Below are positions 24,417 through 36,202 of a stretch of DNA of 64,000 bases, in pieces. The position numbers were made by a program, and so were the translations under genes. The notes beneath the pieces are model-generated. The model did no database searches, was not told the DNA's origin, and saw nothing but the letters and a program-made list of their open reading frames with translations. The DNA is taken from NCBI GenBank assembly GCA_030737875.1, contig CM060909.1:35081159-35145158 (forward strand), in the 5' to 3' direction. The stretch comes from Allium sativum (lineage: Eukaryota > Streptophyta > Magnoliopsida > Asparagales > Amaryllidaceae). Position 1 is the first letter of the stretch. The number at the start of each line of letters is the position of its first letter.

Positions 24417-25670
24417 AAAGACACATCATTTTGGTAATCCATCCATTTGGTTGGTGGTTCAAAATTGGAGATTCAACGTCACAAGTTTGACTCCTTAGAT
24501 TAACGCACTAACCATTTAATAAAGAATGCATCATTTTAATTTAAGTCACTTCAATTTATTAACTTGAAGCAAAAATATGCATGTGTAATTGGTATTTTGA
24601 ATGTTTAATGCACTTGCGTTTATAAATTTTTTGCATTTAGTACAGACCAACTCGGATAGATATTGTTCTTCTGGCACTAAATTGGGAATACACTGCTGGA
24701 AGCATGCAAAAGAAAATTAGCCCCTTCCCATATTACACGCTGCAAGCATAAAGCTGTCTCTTCCCTATTTTCGGTAGGTTGAAAATTTCGCACCGATTTT
24801 TTTACCGTTCTACGTGAGACGTTGAAAAAATCAGCGTTTCGGATCAATTCCTAGTTTAGAATTTGTCCCTGAATTTTACTCTGAATATTCAGGATAAGAA
24901 TATATATTGTACACATTTTTTATTTTAATTCTGAATTCAGCGGGCTACATCATGCATCATAAAATAGTCCATAAATGGTAGTCTGGCAGTCAAACCACTA
25001 TCCAATTAAAGGACTAAGTTAGCTTCTGAATGCTTTTACTACAATTGTTAAAATATTATGAGTTTCTTTGTAATAAAAATGTACACGTAACTGTCTAAAC
25101 TGTCTTTTTTCTCCTATTATCTCCATCTATCTTCATTGAATTTGTCATGCACTCGGATGCATTGGACAGCCACACAATGAACGCACCCATATTTATTCTC
25201 TTGTACAATCGAGATGGATTTTACTAAACCATATATCTCAATTAAATGAAACATGATGCCCTGCTACACAAGAAGGAAGTAAATGGAATTCATTCTCATC
25301 TTTCATATATCTTCTCAATTATGAAAACACTATTGGCATGGTTCTCTTACATCCACTTCTTTATCTATATATCCACGCCTTAATTTTAAAATCTGGTACA
25401 CTCATAATACACCGAGATAAAGCCACCTTTACAATGCATTGCAGTAAGGTCATTTCATTCAGTTTGAGCCAAAATTACCAACACAATTACTAAAAAAAGT
25501 AAAGTAAACTAAAATGACACATGCAAAAATTTCAGTGCAACTTTAAACCATCAATATACATAAAATATGAGACTGCAATCACACTATTTTAAGCGAGTTC
25601 ATAATATCACTGCTTCTTTTAAATACTCATGTGTGTGTCTATGTATATATGTGTGTATATGTGTATATAG
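24417..25670. other. AT-rich spacer without recognised genes
   Basis: No retroelement domain, splice-supported frame or RNA gene was recognised. Short CA/TG microsatellite tracts occur at about 25630-25670. Confidence 0.6.
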
Positions 25671-25958
25671 GATAGGATCAAGAGCATCCAAACAGTGCGC
25701 TCTCCTGATCTCCACTACACATCCGGTTTCTCTCTTCTCTCATTATTTCACTCTCCCTCACTGACTTATTTGACTATAAAGAGTGGTGGAAATAGAAGAC
25801 TATTGAGGTGTTGTTAAACGCTTCTATCCTATATGTATACAAACACACGCACATATAAACACACACATGCATATGCACACACACCGTGACAATGTACTGT
25901 CCAAACTTTCCCGAGTTGGCTGACAGTAACTGAAAACCTGGGTAATTAAGAAAGCTAA

Positions 25959-28900
25959 TGATGTATTTTTAACAAGAGAAAGACAATGGATTAGTGCTAA
26001 GAATTACATTTATTCAGTACAAAAGAAAGCCATATATATAAAGGCTTACAACATGACAGTCAAACTTAGAAATAAATGCAATACATCCTTTTAGTTTATT
26101 AAAGTTTTAATATGACGTTCCATTTTGTATATTCCCAAAAACTTTGAAGTCAACGCAACCCTTCTTAAAAGATGCTTCATTCCCTAGATGAACAACTCCC
26201 AACAGCTACATGGCAAAGCTTTGATCAACTTCAACACCTTCCCTTGATCCAAGCTTGCACATGCCAATTTCCTTCATGAAGTGTTCATGCTTGACTTGAT
26301 TCAGAACCTTAGTGAATAAATATGCTTTTTGACAATTTTTCCACAGAAATGCAGGACAACCTTCTTTTCAGCTACCAAATTCCTGATGAAGTGGTATTGC
26401 ACATCAATGTGCTTAGTCCTTTCATGAAATGCTGGATTCTTGGTCACCCTATTGTGGACTTGTTGTCACACCAAATTTCCAATGCCCCTTGTTTCTCATA
26501 GCACAAGTCTTTCAATAACTTCTTTAGCCACAAAGCTTGCTTTGCTGCAGCTCCCATAGCAATATATTCAGCTTCTGATGAAGACAGAGCCACAGTATCT
26601 TGCTTCTTTGCCTCCATGTGACAGCTCCAGAACCAAGATCAAATACAGATCCTGACATGCTCTTTCTATCATCAACGCAGCCAGCCCAATCACTATCTTT
26701 ATATCCTTTCAACTTGAACTCCTTCACACTTTCATACCAAATGCCATAATACAAAGAGCCTGCAACGTACTTCAAAATTCTTTTTGCAGCTCCCAGGTGT
26801 TGTTTGGTTGGATTGTGTATATATCTCGACACAACACAAACTGAATAGGCAATGTCAGGTCTAGTGTGTGTGAGATAGTTCAAACTTCCCACCATACTTC
26901 TAAAAATCCTTTCATCCGCATTCATACTGCCATCTACTTTCTGCAACTTCTCATTAGCATTCATAGGAGTCTTTGCAACTTTAGATTTCTCCATGTGAAA
27001 TCTTTTGAGCAAATCTGCTACATACTTTCTCTGACACAGAAAAATACCATCTTTTGTTTGTCTTACTTCCAAACCAAGGAAGTATTTTAATGCTCCAAGA
27101 TCAGTCATCTCAAATTCAGACAACATTGAGGCTTTGAACTTACTTAGCATGCTTTCTGAAAAACTGAAATAGATAATGTCATCAACATAGAGACAAACTA
27201 TGATAAACTCATCCATACCTTGCCTTTTCACATAGATTGTTTGCTCATTTTCACTTCTGTTGAAGCCCGTTGAAATGAAAAATGAGTCAATCCTGCTATA
27301 CCAGGCTCTTGGTGCCTGTTTTATGCCATAAAGAGCTTTCTTCAGCTTGTACACCTTCTCTTCTTCACCCTCCTTGACAAATCCCTGTGGTTGTTCCACA
27401 AAGACTTCTTCCTGCAATTCTCCATTGAGGTATGCAGACTTCACATCAAGCTGAAAACCTGCAATTTCCATTGTGCAGCCAATGCTAAAACAATTCTCAC
27501 TGTTTCAAAGCGTGCAACGGGTGAGAATGTTTCCTCATAGTCTGTACCCTCCTGTTGTGCATAGCCTTTTGCCACAAGCCGTGCTTTGTGCTTTGAGATG
27601 CTTCTATCTGCATTATATTTAGTCCTTTACACCCATTTTAGACCAATTGCCTTCTTGTGTTGAGTCAAGCTCAGTAACTCCCATGTTCCATTTTTCTAAA
27701 TTGACTTAATCTCCTCTGTCATTGCATCTTGCCACTCATTCTGACATACTGCTTCATCAAACCCTGCAGGTTCTGTAGCTACAAGTGCAAAATCACAGTT
27801 TTCATATATATCAACAAGTGATCTTACGTGGCAATGAGGAGATTCACTTGATGACGAGGACTGAGTGGATGAAGAACTCTGGCTACTTGAAGATGTTGAT
27901 GAACCATGAGGTGTTGTTGGAGGAGATTGCTGTGTTGGAACTTCAACTGGTTCATCAAATTCTCCAAGTGTGATTTACTTATGTAAGGCTTTTTATTTCT
28001 CCAAACCTCAAAAGGTGTAGAGTTCATGACAGCTTTAGTTGGTGAGATGTTGAGCAAATACACTGCAATTGCAACAGCTTCACTCCAGAATGTGTTAGGC
28101 ATCCCCTTAGCCTTTAGCATGCTCCTAGCCATCTCTACCACAGTCCTGTTCTTTCTCTCTGCCACCGCATTCTTTTCTGGTGTGTAAGGTGCAGTGAGAT
28201 CTCTCCTAATGCCATGATCATCACAGAACTGCACAAATTCGTTGGAGACAAACTCTCCTTCCCTGTCTATTCTCAATGCCTTGACTTGCTTTCCACTTTG
28301 CTTCTCCACTAGAGCTTTGAATTTCTTGAAGTTCTCAAATGATTCTGACTTGGTCTTCTGAAAATAGACCCAAGACATCCTGCTTTGATTGTCTGAAATC
28401 AATAGGAAGTATCTGCTTCCTCCTAAATATTCAGTTTGCATAGGCCCACACAAGTCGGCATGCAACAGTTCCAAGCATTCACTAACTCTCCAAGAGTTTC
28501 CACTTGGAAAGGATCCACGAGCCTGTTTGCCATACACACATCCTTTGCAAAATTCTAGATTCCCAATTTTGGGCAATCCAAGCACCAATTCTTCAGTACT
28601 CAAATGCTTTAAACCATGAACATTTAAATGTCCATACCTGAGATGCCACAACTTGGCACTATCATCTCCTTTCACCACAAGTGCATGTCCTAAATTGTTT
28701 GATAGATTTAAAGGAAAGACTTTGTTCTTTCCCATTGCAATCTTCATTAGTGTCTTATTGCTTTGCTTCTCCTTTATCACACAGATGCCATCTTCAAACA
28801 AAACTCTGTAGCCACCACATACCAGTTGACCAACGCTCAAAAGATTGTGTGCCAGTTTTGGCACATACTGAACATTGTGCAGAAGCTTTGATTTGCCTTG

Positions 28901-30369
28901 CTCAGTTTGAAAAGCAACTGTACCAAGACCTTCCACTGTCAATTGCTTCCCATCTCCAAGCCTTACAATACTTTTCTTGCTATCATCAAGATTCTGAAAC
29001 AAGTTTCTTGAATTGGTCATGTGGTTAGAACACCCACTGTCCACATACTAGACCGAATTGCTTTCATTGTCACAACTATGTTGAGCTAAAAACAGATTCT
29101 CTTGCTCAACATATTTTGACTTTTGCTCCTGTTTCCCTTTCTCCTTGTCTTCATTCTTTTTCCAGCAAGAAGCTTCCTTATGGCCAGGTTTGTCACAATA
29201 ATAACTTTTGATTGGCCCTTTTCCTTTAGAAGGGTCTTCTCTTCCTTCACCAGATTGGCCTCTTCTACGGCCCCTGCCTCTATGGCCACCTCTTCCTCTT
29301 CCTCTTGCTGAGTTTTGGTTTGATTTCTCCTTATTTGAAGACTCTCCGTTGACATGAAAAGCTTTCTCCTCTTTCTTTCCATCACTTTTGGAATGCCTTT
29401 CTTCATGAGCTTGAAGCGGGCCCATGAGTTCATCAAACGTGTACGTTTTCATGTCTTTGGACTCTTCAATTGCAGTGACAACATGATCAAATTTGTTTGT
29501 GAGACTTCTTAGCACTTTGCTCACAACCTATTGAGATTTGATCTCTTCACCATAAGACCTCATCTGTTGCACAGTACTTGCAATTCTTGATAGGTACTCT
29601 TGAATTATCTCCGTTTCTTTCAACTGGGACGTCTCAAACTCCCTCCTAATAGATTGCAATCTCACCGCAATCACCTTCTTGTCTCCTAAGTATTCTTGCT
29701 TGAGAATGCTCCAAGCTTCTTTTGCAGTAGAAGCCGCTGCAATCCTTGGAAAGATCTCATCATCCAAAGATTGTTGGATAATATAAAAGGCCCTTGCATC
29801 CTTCTTTCTCTTGTCTCTCAAATCTTGGCTTGGTTCAGCCAGTGCATCATCCGTGAACCCATCTTCTACAATGCTCCATAACTCTTGTGATCTAAAGAGT
29901 GTTTTCATCTTTAAAATCCAGAAGTGATTATTCACTCCCTTAAACATAGGCAACTGGGTAACTGGATTCCCATTGCCACCAGCAATATTGTTGTTGTTTT
30001 GCATTGTCTCACACTTTGTTTTCCTGTGCTTTAATCCTTACACAAAATACTCAATCAAGCTCCTAAAATACCCTCTAGCTCTGATACCAAATGATGTATT
30101 TTTAACAAGAGAAAGACAACGGATTAGTGTTAAGAATTACATTTATTCAGTACAAAAGAAAGCCATATATATAAAGGCTTACAACATGACAGTCAAACTT
30201 AGAAATAAATGTAATACATCCTTTTAGTTTATTAAAGTTTTAATATGACGTTCTATTTTGTATATTCCCAAAGACTTTGAAGTCAACGCAACCCTTCTTA
30301 AAAGATGCTTCATTCCCTAGATGAATAACTCCCAATAGCTACATGGCAAAGCTTTGATCAACTTCAACA
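25959..30369 (-). mobile_element. Ty1/copia retrotransposon 1 (complete, LTRs 278 bp)
   Basis: Identical-length LTRs at 25959-26236 and 30092-30369 (TGATGTATTTTT...CTTCAACA) are flanked by the 5-bp duplication GCTAA (25954-25958; 30370-30374). I counted seven differences between the LTRs, about 97.5% identity. The minus strand next to the right LTR reads TTGGTATCAGAGC (iMet primer site, about 30078-30090). The polypurine tract AAGGGAAGG lies at about 26237-26245. The order gag, protease, integrase, reverse transcriptase, RNase H is that of Ty1/copia. At 4.41 kb it is slightly short because part of the integrase C-terminal region is missing. Confidence 0.95.
26250..30004 (-). pseudogene. Copia element 1 gag-pol, disrupted
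   Basis: Starts at ATG 30004 (MQNNNNIAGG) with a UBN2-type gag including FKGVNNHFWILKMKTLF. In-frame stops follow KSQ (about 29525) and SNSV (about 29045, where Trp is expected before the protease YVDSGCSNHMT). The gag knuckle reads [14 protein letters not shown], so its first Cys is lost. The integrase has LWHLRYGHLN, LHADLCGP, LRIDREGEF and AERKNRT. After KPYISKSHLE the usual LRVFGC segment is absent and the frame jumps to a Ser-rich linker, indicating a deletion of roughly 0.3-0.4 kb. Reverse transcriptase (27471-26524) has YVDD and PRAWYSRID; a frame change in RNase H near 26615 moves the conserved SSSEAEY region to another frame. Mechanistically a retrotransposon, no longer autonomous. 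Confidence 0.92.
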
Positions 30370-30374
30370 GCTAA

Positions 30375-31486
30375 ATGCGGTATATTAGATGTACTTAGCC
30401 CCATTCGTTTTTGAAGAAATAACGGGCATCCTTGGAATTTTAGCAAGAGAGACTGCATCTAGCAAAACTTTCAAGTATACATCCTCTTGCTCCTGCTATA
30501 TAATGTAAAGAACTTCAAGATCATCTATTGTTCTCAATGTGCATAAACATTTACAGTTTAAGAGGAAGTCAGTTACTGAGGAAAATACTATATAAAGGCA
30601 AGACATTCCTTATTGCAATGAAATGACTTCGCTCCCTTCTCACAATGCAGTTCTACAGTTGAGATTATTAAGCATTGGCAAAATTAATAAATTACTCTCT
30701 TTTCATTTCATTTTGCACTACTTTGATGCACTGGCCTTTCTTTTATTCTTAGTTTTTTGTATATGTATATGCATTTCATGTTACAATTTATTTTAGGTAT
30801 AATAACTCATTTGCTGTAAATTTGTGTTGGAAAAAAAGTTCTTTCTATTTCCTTTTTTATATTGAAATGGATTGTTGATCAGATGTATTTTTTCATATGA
30901 AATCAGATATTGACTCTTTAGTCTGAAATATATGAAACGTTAGCTAAATGTAGCCTGGCTTAGGCTGAATTGATCCATGTTTTTATAGTTCTCTGTGTTC
31001 GTGAGTTGGAAATTTATTGTTGATGAGAAACCACATGTCAGATGGTCATTATTTTGTTGTGCGTCTAAATTAAACTATAAATGTTTTTATCTTTATTTTT
31101 GGCATAGTCATGTTCTTCTCCTCTGTTCGTCATGTTGTCTTGCATTTTATCATCTTTATCTAGTTTTATGATGTTGTTGCTTTCCTAGCAGCACTGATGA
31201 AATTGATAATAACAAATTGTTATAATAGTGTTAAATATTAACAAACTTCTATTTTATTGAGAAGGGGAAGATATTGAAGATTACTAAATCAAAATTACAA
31301 CTTTTAACAAGTAGATAAAAATTTAGAAACATGTTATAACGATAAAAAATTGATAGGATCAAGAGCATCCAAAACAGTGAAACATTCCTTTAGCTTTCCC
31401 GATTTTCACCAAATATCCGGTTAATTTCTCTTTCCATTAATTCTCACCCACACTAATTTATTTTACTATAAATAAGTGGCGTATAC
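30375..31486. other. Rest of copy A and start of copy B, non-coding
   Basis: Bases 30375-31351 are the distal part of copy A and match about 50090-52525. Bases 31352-31486 begin copy B and match 25671-25790. AT-rich; no coding or RNA-gene signal seen. Confidence 0.7.
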
Positions 31487-31728
31487 TGTTGGATTTAATC
31501 CAACCTTGCCGATTCTATGGAAGTATAATCACCTAGTTGAATTTGTCATTGTTTGAATTTGTCAGTTTGATTTAATCTTCGTTTGTTAGTTTATTAGTTT
31601 TTGTTTTATGTTTGAATAAGTATAGACGAACCATTGTTAATGCAATAAAAGAAGTTTATTGTTCACCTTTTGGGTTTTCTTCACTAAGTTTTTCTTTGTA
31701 GCAATTTTTGCTCAGTTTTTTTACTACA
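31487..31728 (+). repeat. 5' LTR of copia element 2
   Basis: 242 bp, TGTTGG...ACTACA, direct repeat of about 49538-49833. Confidence 0.85.
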
Positions 31729-31749
31729 CTCGGTATCGAAGCCTTGTGA

Positions 31750-32413
31750 ATGCCCAAGTATATACAAACTGACACAGTCATGGATCTATCCAAGAAGAGA
31801 GAGGGGCTAGTCACTCTTCAATATCTGATGCTGTCAAAGAACAACTACACCACATGGGCCATCAAGATGAAGGCCTTCATGCAAGCTCAAGGTGTCTGGG
31901 ATGGAGTTGATCCAGCGAATCCGAAGGTTGAATTTGACGAAAGGAAAGATAAAATGGCAATGGCGGCCATTTATCAAGGAATTACTAAGGAGACGTTGTT
32001 ATCTCTTGCAGAGAAGCAGTTAACGAAGGAGGTTTGGGATGCTTTCAAAATGATGTTTATGGACGTAGATCGTGTAAAGAATGCAAAAGTTCAGACTTAA
32101 AAAACCGAGTTTGAAGTCCTGAACATGAAGGAAACATAATCTATTGATGATTTCGCCATCAAATTGAATAACATCGTCAACAACATCCGTCCACTAGGAG
32201 AAAAGATTAAAGAGGCTTATGTAGTTAAGAATCTGCTTCGAGAAGTGCCAACTAAGTTCTTGCAAATTGCATCAACAATTGACCAATTTGGAGACTTAGA
32301 AAAAATGTTAGTGGAAGAGAAAATCGGTCGGCTCAAAGCACATGAAGGGAGACTTCGTGGAAATGGTAACAACAATGGCAGTCACCTTCCACTCACTCTA
32401 GAGGACTATCAAG
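31750..32413 (+). pseudogene. Copia element 2 gag, N-terminal part
   Basis: MPKYIQTDTVMDLSKKREG starts shortly after the LTR, followed by LSKNNYTTWAIKMKAFMQAQ and GVWDGVDP, the UBN2/DUF4219 gag pattern. Stops at 32098 (TAA) and about 32139 interrupt it. The frame then runs through IDDFAIKLNNIVNNIRPLGE to LTLEDYQ, where the hAT-like element is inserted. Confidence 0.85.
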
Positions 32414-33484
32414 TAGGCTGTCAATGGGTCACGTCGGGTCGGGTTCAGGTCGGGTTAACTTGGGTTTGGGTCAATCCTTAAACGGGTCGGGTCATCCCGT
32501 TTATTAAATGGGTCATATTTTCTCTACCCGAACCCAATCCATTTATAAACGAGTTGACCCGACCTGACCCGTGTAATCCGTTTATTTAAATGGGTCGGGT
32601 CGGGTTAAACAGGTTGACCCATGAATCTACAAACCCGTTTACTTGACTATATTCTTAAAAACAGTCTGCATTCAGAAATGCATTTATAAAAATATAAACA
32701 TAAGATACAATACATGAGCATTCAAATCCACATTTCACATATGGAAAACAACATTCAAAAGTTGTATTTTTACAGTTTCAAACAAACGACAACCTAATTC
32801 AAGTAGACTAAAAAAACCAAAAAACCTATATTCAAGCACACTAAAAAACTATATCAGGTTCGGCTTCTCTTCAAATCGGATAATCATTTTTCATTGAATC
32901 AAACGCAACCCAAAAGATTTTTCATTTCTGTGCTTCACAAGTCCAAACAAAATACTAAAAGAACGGACCGATCTGATGGCGTGTCGAATCTGTCGATCTA
33001 ATGTCGATGATCTGAGGTTGATGTCGATGTTCTTAGATCTGATGCTGCTGTCGATCTGGTATCGTTGCTTTACCACTTGCTGATTTGAATCTTTGAACAA
33101 GAGATAGTTGACAAAAAAAAAGGAAAGTGGAAACTCTGGTAGCGGCTTGGTGTAAAGTGTAAACTAGGGTAATTCATAATTATGTTTGTACGCAGAATTC
33201 ACCAAGATAGTAAATAAAAGTAACAGCACTAACTTTAACAAGCTCAGCATGGTCCGTGTATGCATAATCGCATATGCAATATGATGAATTAAAATATATT
33301 TCATATTAAACGGGTCATGGAGGGTCAAAAACGGGTTTACGGGTCAACTCGAAACCCACCGGTTTATTAAACGGATCAGAGCGGGATGGCCCAAAATCGA
33401 CCCTTTTATAAATTGGTCAGGTCGGGTTTTTTCCGTGCGGGTTACGAGTCGTGTTTCGGGTCGTGTTAGAGATTGACGGCCCTA
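32414..33484. mobile_element. hAT-like non-autonomous element inserted in copia 2 gag
   Basis: The left end TAGGCTGTCAATGGGTC and the right end (reverse complement TAGGGCCGTCAATCTC) form imperfect terminal inverted repeats. Flanks CTATCAAG and GTGGCAAG are compatible with a decayed 8-bp duplication. Gag coding resumes right after it. Both ends are rich in GGGTCGGGT-type repeats and the centre is AT-rich. No transposase is visible; 1071 bp. TIR shape and 8-bp spacing suggest hAT. Confidence 0.7.
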
Positions 33485-34116
33485 GTGGCAAGCAAAGATG
33501 AAGAAAGGAAGTGGTGGAGAGTTGTCCTCAATTCCAAAAGTTCATGGCGGTACAGTGGAGATGGTCGTGGCCATGGTCATGGAAGGGGTCGAGGTAGAGG
33601 TCGTGCCGGCATAAGAGGAGGCCGCAGCAGTACACGAGGAAGTCATAGTTTCACCTCATCAAATCAAGAAGGTGAAGGCAGTCGTGGCTTCAATGGAGGC
33701 CGCGACAAGAACAAAATAAAATGTTACAACCGTGACGTTTTGTGACACTATGCGTCAGTGTGTCGCAAATCTCGACATGAACAAAACCAGGAAGAAAACT
33801 AAACTCAAGTTTGAGACAATGAGCCAGCCTTATTACTGTCCATGAGTGCACAAAAAGGATGCAACATGGTTCTCCTAAGTGAAGAAAAAATTGTTCCAAA
33901 ATTTTGTACAGACAACTATGAGAGGGAGGACTCTAAGTTGTGGTACTTAGACAACGAAGCAGCAACCATACGATGGGCCAAAGATCTAAATTCAAGGACT
34001 TGAATGCTAATATCAAGGGACAAGTAAAGTTTGGTGATGATACAACTGTACACATTGAAGGCAAGGGATCTATTCTACTTTAATGCAAAGATAGAGAGTA
34101 AAGAGTACTGCATGAG
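33485..34116 (+). pseudogene. Copia element 2 gag C-terminus and protease remnant
   Basis: Gag resumes at VASKDEERKWW and passes through an RGRGR-rich basic stretch to the degenerate knuckle KCYNRDVL*HYASVCRK (about 33715-33770). The protease remnant LWYLDNEAA (about 33940) is followed, after a frame change, by FGDDTTVHIEGKGSILL, then the insertion of the gag-HOP element at ATGAG. Confidence 0.8.
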
Positions 34117-36197
34117 TGTTTGAAAATTTTAGAAAAAGAAGAATTTTGAAAATGTATGAGGAGGAAATGTTTATTTTTATTTATTTTCTTTTAACTTGAT
34201 TTTCATGCATCAGTTTAATACATTGCTTGATATTGCTTCATACAAATGAGTGATTACATCATAATTTATATAAGAGAGAATATCTAGACTCTTTTTTTCT
34301 AGACTTTTCTTCTTTTTACATATTTGTTTAGTCTAGATTATTCTCTAATCTTATTTTGATAAGTCTATAATTTATTTCCATTTATCTTGCCCTTTCCAAA
34401 GTACAATAATTAAATTTGTCACATAATCGGTATTTCCTCCAAAACCAAGTTTATTTCCAACATCCCCCCGTAAACTTGGTTTTGCAAATTAATGCAAAAA
34501 TTTTGGTTCTTTGTATTTTATGTGCTTTGGCAGAAACAAAGTAATTATGCGAGCTTTATTTTTTCTTTTCTTCTTCTTTGTCATTGTTATGGTCTTCAAT
34601 GCGATAATACAAATCTTTGTTAGACTCCTTTCATTTTGTCTTTCTTTGCTGCCGTAGAACACTCCAAAAAGTATATGTTTTATCTTCCATTTTATTCCCG
34701 TACAATGAATTTTGAATGAGTCATATATGGCGTCTTTGAATTCTTCTAAAAATTCACTTTTGCAATCTTTGGCCAATTCAATTTCTTTATTTGTTCTCGA
34801 AATTTCTTCAAAATTTTGCTTGTGCTTCAAATTTTCTCTAAGCTCTTCAATTTCTCCTTGTTTCACCTGTTCTTCATTTTCATTAGCTTTCTCACGCTCT
34901 TCGTCAACTAGCTGGGGGTCGAAGTATTCCTGTTGTTCTGGCTTCTTCTTTGCTTTCTTTTCATCATTCAGTTTTCTCAATGTCTCTGGATTACGATGCT
35001 CTGTCAATGCTTTCTGAAATGTTTCTATGATTGGATCAAAATCCTTCAAGGTCTTTGCAAGTTTCACCAATGCGCTTCCTTTTCTTGTCAGCGCTCTTGC
35101 TATCATCTTAAAGTTAGAACGAAGCTCTTTCCCCCTCTCCACAGATTTGTCACAGTCTTTGATGCACTCTTCATACTTTCCTATCTCCAGGTAAACAGCG
35201 GCACGATTAGTCAAGAAGGAAATATCCTCATCATCAAGTTCCAAAGCTTTGTTATAACACTCAACTTCCTTATCAAAATCCTTCCTTTTATAAACAGCAT
35301 TCCCAGCTTCCTTTTGTTTCTGGGACTTCTTTTTCCTCTCCTTCTCCTTCTCTGTCTCATCCATCATCTCTTCTTCCATAGGCTCTGGCATAGTCTCTTC
35401 TTTCTTCTTCTCTTGCTCCTTCTCATTCGCACTCTCGCTATCCTGCTTTTGATCTTCCTCATCAATCAACTTATCTTCATTAATTATTTTTGCAGTATCT
35501 TTTCCATATACCCTTTTCAAGAGAACCCATGAATTTTTTGCACAACTTTCTCCAAAAATGAGATCTGAAGCTTTCTCATCGACGTTCTCAGCAATCACAT
35601 AAAGAGCATAGTAATTATTCCGTTTTAATTTTGCAAAGGCTTTCTTGTCCATTTGCGACATGCTCACGAAGTCATTACGCCATTCATAGCCATTTTCAAC
35701 AATCTCCCATAAACCTTTGGAGATTAGCTCCACTTTTTTTCTACTGCTCCATTCCTCGTAATTCTCTTTTGTGAGAACAATTGATGAAGAAAATTGAAAT
35801 CCCATGATTCCAAACTTGCTCTTGTTGAAAGGATCTTCTAGCTCCGTACCACTGTTAGAAAATTTTAGAAGAAGAAGAAAATTAAAATTGTATGAGGAGG
35901 AAATGTTTATTTTTATTTATTTTCTTTTAACTTGATTTTCATACATCAGTTTAATACACTGCTTGATATTGCTTCATACAAATGAGTGATTACATCATAA
36001 TTTATATAAGAGAGAATATCTAGACTCTTTTTTTTAGACTTTTCTTCTTTTTACATATTTGTTTAGTCTAGATTATTCTCTAATCTTATTTTGATAAGTC
36101 TGTAATTTATTTCCATTTATCTTGCCCTTTCCTAAGTACAATAATTAAATTTGTCACATAATCTGTATTTCCTTAAAAACCAAGTTTATTTCCAACA
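34117..36197 (-). mobile_element. Gag-only LTR retrotransposon carrying a HOP/STI1 fragment
   Basis: LTRs at 34117-34462 (346 bp) and 35853-36197 (345 bp), TGTT...CCAACA, are about 96% identical and flanked by identical ATGAG (34112-34116; 36198-36202). On the minus strand the polypurine tract ACGGGGGGA abuts the left LTR and a degenerate primer site TGGTACGGAGCT abuts the right. The 1.39-kb interior has a single open frame (gag-HOP). There is no protease, integrase, reverse transcriptase or RNase H, so it must have moved with enzymes supplied in trans. This matches terminal-repeat elements with a gag domain (TR-GAG), with the addition of host sequence. Confidence 0.93.
34489..35805 (-). CDS. 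Chimeric gag-HOP(TPR2A) protein, 438 aa, uninterrupted
   Basis: Residues about 1-110 are copia-type gag (LTKENYEEWSSRKKVELI, KGLWEIVENGYE). Residues about 137-308 match the Hsp70-Hsp90 organizing protein: acidic linker, then TPR2A with EAGNAVYKRKDF, ALELDDEDISFLTNRAAVY, GKYEECIKDCDK and FQKALTEHRNPETLRKLN, ending QQEYFDPQLVDEEREKANE. In HOP this domain binds the C-terminal MEEVD of HSP90. The five residues expected for the carboxylate clamp are present: K165, N169, N200, K233, R237. Residues about 345-438 return to a gag tail (EEFKDAIYDSFKI, LFGVFYGSKERQNE) shared with the element at 36631-41476. No intron interrupts the HOP part, so it was probably captured from mRNA. The frame is open across both junctions. 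Expression and folding are unknown; it could be a passive passenger. Confidence 0.88.
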   Translation of the reverse strand: MGFQFSSSIVLTKENYEEWSSRKKVELISKGLWEIVENGYEWRNDFVSMSQMDKKAFAKLKRNNYYALYVIAENVDEKASDLIFGESCAKNSWVLLKRVYGKDTAKIINEDKLIDEEDQKQDSESANEKEQEKKKEETMPEPMEEEMMDETEKEKERKKKSQKQKEAGNAVYKRKDFDKEVECYNKALELDDEDISFLTNRAAVYLEIGKYEECIKDCDKSVERGKELRSNFKMIARALTRKGSALVKLAKTLKDFDPIIETFQKALTEHRNPETLRKLNDEKKAKKKPEQQEYFDPQLVDEEREKANENEEQVKQGEIEELRENLKHKQNFEEISRTNKEIELAKDCKSEFLEEFKDAIYDSFKIHCTGIKWKIKHILFGVFYGSKERQNERSLTKICIIALKTITMTKKKKRKNKARIITLFLPKHIKYKEPKFLH

Positions 36198-36202
36198 ATG
36201 AG

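Larger units (their letters stand above)
25671..31351. repeat. Tandem duplication, copy A (unit ~1.3 kb, carries copia element 1)
   Basis: Copy A starts at GATAGGATCAAGAGCATCC and, without the copia insertion at 25959-30369, is about 1.27 kb. Copy B starts with the same words at 31352. Shared landmarks include GACTATTG(A/G)GGTG, TTCTCAATGTGCATAAAC, ACTATATAAAGGCAAGACA, TTTGATGCACTG and GAGAAGGGGAAGATA. No coding content was recognised in the unit. Confidence 0.85.

Noticed and set aside
32100..33500. tRNA genes in the window
   Set aside because: iMet-like matches are primer binding sites beside LTRs; no cloverleaf with A and B boxes was recognised anywhere.
34933..35532. 199-codon plus-strand hydrophobic frame
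   Set aside because: Antisense of the Lys/Glu-rich gag-HOP frame; Leu/Phe-rich composition is the expected shadow.
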